64,000 bases of DNA from an uncultured Roseibium sp. GTDB taxonomy: Bacteria > Pseudomonadota > Alphaproteobacteria > Rhizobiales > Stappiaceae. Both the position numbers and the translations under genes were made by a program. This document shows positions 58,379-64,000 of the stretch, piece after piece (position 1 is the stretch's first letter; each line of letters starts with the position of its first letter). Under the pieces are notes generated by a model. That model ran no database searches. It was given only the letters and a program-made list of their open reading frames with translations, and was not told where the DNA came from. Location of the stretch: positions 2,604,001 through 2,668,000 of the forward strand of contig NZ_OY780958.1 in NCBI RefSeq assembly GCF_963675985.1, written 5' to 3'.

Positions 58379-59400
58379 GACGCTGCCCTCCCCCCGAGGC
58401 GAATTCGGGGATCAAGCACCGCCAGCAGCAGATCGGAGACCAGCATGCCGAAAAGGGTCAGGACGGCAACAAACAACAGGACGAAACCCGCCAGGTACTG
58501 ATCCTGCGACTGCAGGGCCGACAAGAGCACGGGGCCGACGGTCGGCAGGTTCAAAACCACGGAGACGATGACCGACCCGGAGACCAGGGACGGAATCAGG
58601 TTGCCGATATCGGCGATAAAGGGATTCAGCGCCATCCTCAGCGGATATTTCACCAGGAGCCGGCGCTCCTTCAGGCCCTTCGCCCGGCCGGTGGTCACGT
58701 ATTGCTTGTGGAGCTCATCAAGCAGATTGGCGCGCAGGCGCCGGATCATGCCGGCCGTTCCGGACGTGCCGATCACGATGGTCGGAACGATCAGATGCGC
58801 CAGGACGGACAACCCCTTGGCGACACTCCAGGGCTGGTCGAGATATTCCGGCGCCATCAGGCCGCCGACCGACAGGCCGAACCATCTGTTGAACAGATAC
58901 AGCATGATCAGTCCAAGCAGGAAGTTCGGCGTGGCGAGACCGATGTAGCCGAGAAACGTGAAGCCGTAATCGCCCCAGGAATATTGCCGCGTTGCCGAAT
59001 AGATCCCGATCGGGAACGAGACCACATAGACGAACAGGATCGTGGCGAAGTTCAAGATGACGGTCAGCGGCAGCGTCGGACCGATCACGTCCTCGACCGG
59101 TTTGGCGAATTCGAACGACCAGCCCCAGTTGCCCTGAAGGAGCCCGTCGAAGCCATGAGGGCCGTGCCAGAGCCCCACCCAGATCAGGTAGCGTTCGAAG
59201 AAGGGACGGTCGAGCGCGAATTCCTTGCGCATGAACTCAAGCTTGGCAATCGAGGCAGTTTCTCCAGACGACTTCAAGGCGGCAACCTGGTTGGAGATGT
59301 AATCCCCTGCAGGAAGTTCAATGATAAAGAAGATCAAAAAGCTGATTACAAAAAGCGTCGGGATCATGGTGAGGATCCGCCGCACTATGTAATAGATCAT
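58375..59400 (-). CDS. Peptide-type ABC transporter permease (OppB/DppB-like)
   Basis: 341 aa permease: MIYYIVRRILTMIPTLFVIS, the substrate-side loop, TARNL-type EAA loop seen as YVTTGRAKGLKERRLLVKYP and ALNPFIADIGNLIPSLVSGS. About six helices. It partners the OppC-like protein. The gene follows the substrate-binding gene by 92 bases. Confidence 0.92.
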   Translation of the reverse strand: MIYYIVRRILTMIPTLFVISFLIFFIIELPAGDYISNQVAALKSSGETASIAKLEFMRKEFALDRPFFERYLIWVGLWHGPHGFDGLLQGNWGWSFEFAKPVEDVIGPTLPLTVILNFATILFVYVVSFPIGIYSATRQYSWGDYGFTFLGYIGLATPNFLLGLIMLYLFNRWFGLSVGGLMAPEYLDQPWSVAKGLSVLAHLIVPTIVIGTSGTAGMIRRLRANLLDELHKQYVTTGRAKGLKERRLLVKYPLRMALNPFIADIGNLIPSLVSGSVIVSVVLNLPTVGPVLLSALQSQDQYLAGFVLLFVAVLTLFGMLVSDLLLAVLDPRIRLGGRAAS

Positions 59401-59492
59401 AAAGACTGCCCCCGGCGCCCCCGAGCGCCCTTCGTCATTCCGATCAGGGCCCGGCGACCGGACCCTGATCGATCTTTGGATTTCAGTTCGCC

Positions 59493-61394
59493 TTAGTCGG
59501 CCATAAAGAACTCATCCATACGGTGAATGCCGAATTGCGCGCCCGGATCCCAGCCGTAGATCGCCGTCAAGGGCACATTCTGCACTCCGTTGATAACAAC
59601 CGGCTGCGGAACTTCCGAAACCAGACCGATGTGGATCGTTTCATCGGCATGGATCTGCAGCATTTCCTCCCAGATCTTCGTCCGTTCCTCCTTGGAGGTC
59701 GACCCAAGCCAGGACTTATAGAGCTCCATCAGGCGTGCCGCCGGCTCCCAGTCGAGCTTTTCGCCACCTTTTCCGGCGGTTTCATAATAATCCGCCCATT
59801 GGAACCACGTCAGATCATCCTCGCGGGTCGGCGCATAGTCCGACGGTGGCATTTCGGATGTCGGAATGCCATTTTCGAATCCGGTCCAGACCGACATGAC
59901 AAGATCGCCTGACACGGCCCGCTCACGCAGGTTGTCGCGCTGGCTCGGCTTGACGAAGAGCTTGATGCCGAGATCTTTCCAGTTTTCGCCGACAAGTTCC
60001 AGCGCATCCTCTTCCACCTGCCGTTCGCCGGAGGTTTCCAGGATGATTTCCAGAGGGCGGCCATCGGACATCAGACGAGTGCCATTGCCGTCGCGTTCCG
60101 TCAGGCCGATTTCATCCAGCAGCGCATTCGCCTGCTCCGGATCGTAGTTCGCCCATTTGGTGCGGTACTCGGCCTTGTAGAGCGGGCTTTGGCTGAGGAC
60201 CGTGTCATTGCCTTCCTTGCCGAGGCCGAAGTAGAGCGTGCGATTGATCAGAGTGCGATCGATACCGAGCGACAAGGCATGGCGGAACCGGCTGTCCCGA
60301 AGAAGCGCACGCCAGCCGGGATCCTTGGTGGTCAGATTCGGCAGGATGGAAATTTCGGACCCCTTCGAATTGGGCCAAAGCGCTGTCGTGTAATTCTGCT
60401 GCGCTTCGCCCTGCTTCAGCACCGTGATGTCGGAAAAGCTCAGGTTCCGGGCCTGGAGGTTGCTTTCGCCCGCCTGGGTCTTGGCCGCGATCAGCTTGCC
60501 GTCGGCAACGGTCATGACAACCTTGTCGATGTAGGGAAGCTGTTGCCCCGTACTGTCGACACGGTGGTAGAAGGGATTGCGGACCAGCGTGATCCGGCGG
60601 TCGTTGTCGCCGGAGGTCAGCATCCACGGCTGCAGCGTCGGCAGATCCGGGTTCCGGGCGTTGTACATGTCGTCCACTTTGTTGTGCAGAGGCGCCCAGC
60701 CGCGTGCCTTGGTTTTCGCCGCCTCGGCCTTTATGAAAGCCGGATCGCCGTATTTGTCGTGGAACTTCTTCAGATAGTGCGCCGGACGATAGATGAACGG
60801 AGGACGGGCTTTCGCCAGTTCCGGCAGGAACAGGGAATTGGGATCTTCCCAGGTGTAGCGAACGGTTGTCTCGTCCAGAACCTCGAATTTCGGCGGCTTT
60901 CCGTTGGCGAGCAGAAACGGCGGCAGGCCTGAGGGCGTCAGCTCCGCGTTGAGGGCGATATCCTCGTAGAAGTAACGGAAGTCCTCTGCGCCGAACGGCG
61001 CCCCGTCCGACCACTTGTGGCCCTTGCGGGTATGCAGGGTGAAAATGCGCCCGTCCTCGACGTCGACGCTTTCCAGAATATCCGGCACGAGGTCGAGGGA
61101 CTCGGTGTATCCGACAAGGCGCGCGTATCCCCAGACATTGATCAGGCGAACATCCTTGGACCGGCCAATCAGGGTCTGAAGCGAACCGCCGTTCTTCCCG
61201 GTCACACGGCCGTTGGCCTCCATGTCGACCACAAGCGGCTCCGCCGGCAAGCGTTCCGCGGTCGGCGGCAGATTCGGATCAAGGCCGGGAATTTCCTTGT
61301 AGTCGAGAGCCTTGACGGGTGCGGCAACCAATGTTGCCGCGACCAGAGCGATAGCGCCGAAGACGCTCCAGCTCCGACATTTCGTAGAGTTCAT
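59493..61394 (-). CDS. ABC transporter substrate-binding protein, family 5
   Basis: 633 aa periplasmic binding protein with signal peptide (about MNSTKCRSWSVFGAIALVAA to VKA, residue 29). The SBP_bac_5 fold is visible in TLHTRKGHKWSDGAPFGAED, RHALSLGIDRTLINRTLYFG and ANYDPEQANALLDEIGL. It is larger than OppA-type proteins (about 540), so the ligand may be a bulky or glycosylated compound. Its start overlaps the ATPase gene by 4 bases. The ligand is unknown. Confidence 0.9.
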   Translation of the reverse strand: MNSTKCRSWSVFGAIALVAATLVAAPVKALDYKEIPGLDPNLPPTAERLPAEPLVVDMEANGRVTGKNGGSLQTLIGRSKDVRLINVWGYARLVGYTESLDLVPDILESVDVEDGRIFTLHTRKGHKWSDGAPFGAEDFRYFYEDIALNAELTPSGLPPFLLANGKPPKFEVLDETTVRYTWEDPNSLFLPELAKARPPFIYRPAHYLKKFHDKYGDPAFIKAEAAKTKARGWAPLHNKVDDMYNARNPDLPTLQPWMLTSGDNDRRITLVRNPFYHRVDSTGQQLPYIDKVVMTVADGKLIAAKTQAGESNLQARNLSFSDITVLKQGEAQQNYTTALWPNSKGSEISILPNLTTKDPGWRALLRDSRFRHALSLGIDRTLINRTLYFGLGKEGNDTVLSQSPLYKAEYRTKWANYDPEQANALLDEIGLTERDGNGTRLMSDGRPLEIILETSGERQVEEDALELVGENWKDLGIKLFVKPSQRDNLRERAVSGDLVMSVWTGFENGIPTSEMPPSDYAPTREDDLTWFQWADYYETAGKGGEKLDWEPAARLMELYKSWLGSTSKEERTKIWEEMLQIHADETIHIGLVSEVPQPVVINGVQNVPLTAIYGWDPGAQFGIHRMDEFFMAD

Positions 61395-63295
61395 GCTGCA
61401 GTCCCCCTGATCGCACCAGTATCCAGACCGGGTGCGCAGACAAAATGTTCTTTTTCCATTTCCACCAGCGTGGGCACCATGCCGTCCGTCAACCGGAACG
61501 GCTCCGGCCAGGCGCCGGGTTCGGATGCCCGGTTATCGCCCAGCGCGGCAAAATCGAGAGGCGCGGAAAGATCCGGCTCGGGCACTGCCGACAGCAATGC
61601 CTTGGTATAGGGATGAAGCGGGTTCGACACCACTTCGTGCGTCTCCCCGACTTCCACGATCCGACCACGGCACATCACCGCGATCCGGTCCGCGATATAG
61701 TCGACGACAGCCAGGTTATGGCTGACGAACAGATAGGTCAGGTTCAGGTCCCGTTTCAAATCCTGCAGCAGGTTGAGGATCTGGGCCTGCACCGAAACGT
61801 CGAGCGCCGACGTCGGCTCGTCGCACAGGATAAATTCCGGGTTGAGCGCGAGTGCGCGCGCGATGCCGATCCGCTGACGCTGGCCGCCGGAGAAGGAATG
61901 CGGATAGCGGCGCAGGAAACGGGGGTCGAGACCGACCAGGTTCATCAGACTGCGCACCCGTTCCGCCTGTTCCTCCGGCGTTCCGACGCTGTGGATCTGC
62001 AGGGGTTCGCTCAGGATGTCATTGACCGTCATGCGCGGATTGAGCGAGGAAAACGGATCCTGGAAGATGAACTGGACCCGGCGCCGATAATCCATCAGGT
62101 TCGGACCGGACAACTCCGTAACATTCTTGAGGCCTTCGCCGCGGTTATAGAGAATTTCGCCGCCATCGATATCGATGGCGCGCAGAATGGCCTTGGCGGC
62201 CGTCGTCTTGCCGGACCCGGATTCGCCGACCAGCCCCAGGCACTCGCCGCGCCGGATGGTGAGATTGATGCAATCAAGCGCGGTCATCGTCTTCGGGCGG
62301 CTTCCGAGAATTCCGCCCTTTCTCAAGGTGAAGCGCTTTGTCACATCGCGCATTTCCACGAGCGGGGTTCCCGGTTCGACCTTGCATTCGACCCGGCTTT
62401 TCTTGAGATCGTCCGCTTTCACCTCGATCGGCCGGATCGGCACGAGCCGCTCGTTCTTGTCCATGTGAAAGCTCGGCACGGCGTTCAGAAGCGCCTTGAG
62501 GTAGTCATGGCGCGGGTCGGTAAAGAGCTGTTCGGCTGTGCCTTTTTCCATGATCCGGCCGTGATAGATCACCACGACCTCATCGGCCATGTTGGCGACC
62601 ACGCCGAAATCATGAGTGATCATCAGCACCGACATATGAAGTTCGGCCTGAACATCCTTGATCAGCTTGAGGATTTCCGCCTGGATCGTCACGTCGAGGG
62701 CTGTCGTGGGCTCGTCCGCGATCAGGAGCGCGGGCCGGCAGATCATGGCCATGGCGATCATCGCGCGCTGACGCAAGCCGCCGGAGAGTTCGAAGGGATA
62801 GGAATCCAGAGCGCGATCCGGTTCGGGAAACTGGACCAGGCGCAGCATGTCGCGGGTCAGCTCCCTCGCCTGCTGGGCGTCCACGTTCCGATGCAGCAGC
62901 GCGGCCTCGCCGATCTGGTCGCCGATGGTGTGCAGCGGCGACAGGGAGGTCATCGGTTCCTGGAAAATGATGGCGACGTTGTTGCCCCGCAGTTCGCGCA
63001 TCTTCGGTCCGGCGAAGTCGAGCGCGGCGATGTCGACCGGCGGCACGTTCTTGGCGGGATCAGCCAGGAGCACCTTGCCGGAAGCGATTTCCGCGGATGC
63101 CGGCAACAGTCCCATCACGGTCTGGGAAATAACGGTCTTGCCCGATCCGGATTCGCCGACAAGAGCGACCGTTCTGTTCTGGGGAACGGAAAAAGAGACA
63201 TTGTCAACAGCCCGGACACGTCCTTCAGCTGTCTTGAAATCGACCGTCAGACCATCGATCGATAGAACATCCACTTTCGCATCCCTCCCTGCCAT
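61391..63295 (-). CDS. Peptide-type ABC transporter, fused dual ATP-binding protein (DppD-DppF-like)
   Basis: 634 aa with two complete ATPase domains. The first has GESGSGKTVISQTVMGLL, signature LSGGLRQRAMIAMAMICRPA and LLIADEPTTALD. The second has GESGSGKTTAAKAILRAI, signature FSGGQRQRIGIARALALNPE and FILCDEPTSALD. Oligopeptide-type tails (TDPRHDYLKALLNAVPSF, HPYTKALLSAVPEPDLS) are present. It powers the importer encoded after it. The start MAGRDAKVDVLSIDGLTVDF is preferred; in-frame ATG codons at 63310 and 63379 exist. Confidence 0.9.
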   Translation of the reverse strand: MAGRDAKVDVLSIDGLTVDFKTAEGRVRAVDNVSFSVPQNRTVALVGESGSGKTVISQTVMGLLPASAEIASGKVLLADPAKNVPPVDIAALDFAGPKMRELRGNNVAIIFQEPMTSLSPLHTIGDQIGEAALLHRNVDAQQARELTRDMLRLVQFPEPDRALDSYPFELSGGLRQRAMIAMAMICRPALLIADEPTTALDVTIQAEILKLIKDVQAELHMSVLMITHDFGVVANMADEVVVIYHGRIMEKGTAEQLFTDPRHDYLKALLNAVPSFHMDKNERLVPIRPIEVKADDLKKSRVECKVEPGTPLVEMRDVTKRFTLRKGGILGSRPKTMTALDCINLTIRRGECLGLVGESGSGKTTAAKAILRAIDIDGGEILYNRGEGLKNVTELSGPNLMDYRRRVQFIFQDPFSSLNPRMTVNDILSEPLQIHSVGTPEEQAERVRSLMNLVGLDPRFLRRYPHSFSGGQRQRIGIARALALNPEFILCDEPTSALDVSVQAQILNLLQDLKRDLNLTYLFVSHNLAVVDYIADRIAVMCRGRIVEVGETHEVVSNPLHPYTKALLSAVPEPDLSAPLDFAALGDNRASEPGAWPEPFRLTDGMVPTLVEMEKEHFVCAPGLDTGAIRGTAA

Positions 63296-63450
63296 GCCCT
63301 TGATCGGCATGCCATAACTAAGCCTTTGCCCACGATAAAAGACAACCACATTTTCCAATTGCTTAGCAATGGCTGTCACGCAAATCGGCTTTATGTGATG
63401 AAGATCACAGTTTGGCGACGGCGAAAAGATCGGTCAGGTCAGGTTCGAGC

Positions 63451-64000
63451 CTATTCCGCTGCCGTCGTCGATGCGCTGTCGAGATCCATCCCCCGCGCAT
63501 GATCCCGCGTCGCAAAGGGATCCAGCTTCCACACATCGAGGGCACCGGTGCGGCCACGCAGACTGACCGAGCCAACCGCCGTCTTGTCCATTTCATGCGG
63601 CAGACGGGCCACGGTTTCGGCACTTGCCAGGATCACGATCTCCTCCTCGGATCCGATTTCCCGGCCGAGCGACTGCAGGCGGTCCGTAATGTTCACCGTG
63701 TCGCCGACAACCGTATAGTTCCACCGGTCGAGCGCACCGACGTTGCCGACCACGGCCGGGCCTGTGTGAATGCCGATACGGACATGGAATTGCGGAGCGC
63801 CGTGCTTGGCCGCGACAAGGTTCGCCGCATGAAGCGCCCTGGCGATATGCCGCGCGCTTTTAACCGCGGCTTCGGCGTGATCGGGCCGCGCGTCCGGCGC
63901 GCCCCAGAAGGCCAGCATGCCATCGCCGACGAACTTGTCGACGGTTCCGCCCTCAGCTTCCACGGCCGCCACCAGAATAGCGAAATGCTCATTAAGGTGT
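63451..64000 (-). CDS. Class III adenylate/guanylate cyclase, C-terminal part (cut by window edge)
   Basis: The frame enters from the right edge and ends at 63451, giving about 182 residues of a class III catalytic domain. It has VDKFVGDGMLAFWGAP with a metal-binding Asp, the FHVRIGIHTGPAVVGNVGAL block and the transition-state Asn/Arg in VVGDTVNITDRLQSL. The sequence stops after a short tail (FATRDHARGMDLDSA). The N-terminal sensor or membrane part is outside the window. It is a different gene from the cyclase at 44436-45788; no operon with the peptide transporter is implied. Confidence 0.9.
   Translation of the reverse strand, partial: HLNEHFAILVAAVEAEGGTVDKFVGDGMLAFWGAPDARPDHAEAAVKSARHIARALHAANLVAAKHGAPQFHVRIGIHTGPAVVGNVGALDRWNYTVVGDTVNITDRLQSLGREIGSEEEIVILASAETVARLPHEMDKTAVGSVSLRGRTGALDVWKLDPFATRDHARGMDLDSASTTAAE

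Noticed and set aside
61445..63265. Plus-strand open frame of 606 codons opposite the dual ATPase gene
   Set aside because: The minus-strand gene has two complete ABC ATPase domains; the plus frame has none.

Overview
The window is a 64 kb stretch of GC-rich, gene-dense chromosome from an alphaproteobacterium. A fused TrpE-TrpG anthranilate synthase behind a leaderless trpL attenuator, an E. coli-like IlvD, and many LysR/TetR/MarR/SoxR-type regulators together point to the Hyphomicrobiales (Rhizobiales), most likely a marine Roseibium/Labrenzia/Stappia-type organism. The order and family assignment is inference from gene content. I see no tRNA, rRNA, CRISPR array, insertion sequence, prophage or plasmid origin. 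Nearly all of it reads as core or slowly varying accessory chromosome.

Layout. 1-5422: cydDCAB cytochrome bd oxidase operon on the minus strand, cut by the left edge inside cydB. 5423-6146: a long intergenic region with a strong plus-strand terminator that has no obvious gene in front of it. 6147-15118: mmsA with a divergent LysR gene, a periplasmic thioredoxin-like protein, pirin, a membrane-anchored unknown, a class II aldolase/ROK kinase pair, a secreted FKBP-rhodanese fusion and a luciferase-like monooxygenase. 15280-17686: the trp leader and trpEG. 17731-19881: a small membrane protein whose ribosome site lies in a perfect hairpin, then a soluble chemoreceptor and an Aer-like PAS protein. 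20447-28991: PRC-barrel protein, MarR/MFS pair, SDR/SnoaL/LysR group, ilvD and a GGDEF-like membrane protein. 29131-34510: an OYE-type reductase, a TetR regulator, a pentapeptide-repeat membrane protein, a second luciferase-like monooxygenase and a GyrI-like protein. An 18-bp operator-like motif recurs at three of these promoters.

34520-45788 is the most unusual part. A minus-strand operon of four glycosyltransferases and a polysaccharide deacetylase lies back to back with a plus-strand run of four genes: an ABC-exporter-like protein whose nucleotide-binding domain is degenerate and interrupted by about 350 residues, a stand-alone cyclic-nucleotide-binding domain, a metallo-beta-lactamase-fold hydrolase, and an intact membrane-bound class III nucleotide cyclase. 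The set looks like a second-messenger maker, sensor and possible hydrolase tied to glycoconjugate synthesis or export; that functional link is inference.

45998-51537: an SDR with a dyad operator-like repeat, a VOC/glyoxalase gene and soxR sharing a MerR-type promoter, a cupin protein, a lytic transglycosylase and two envelope-associated unknowns. 51936-56512: a complete branched-chain/aromatic-type (Liv) ABC transporter. 56540-63295: a methyltransferase and a complete peptide-type ABC importer on the minus strand. 63451-64000: the C-terminal part of a second class III cyclase, cut by the right edge.
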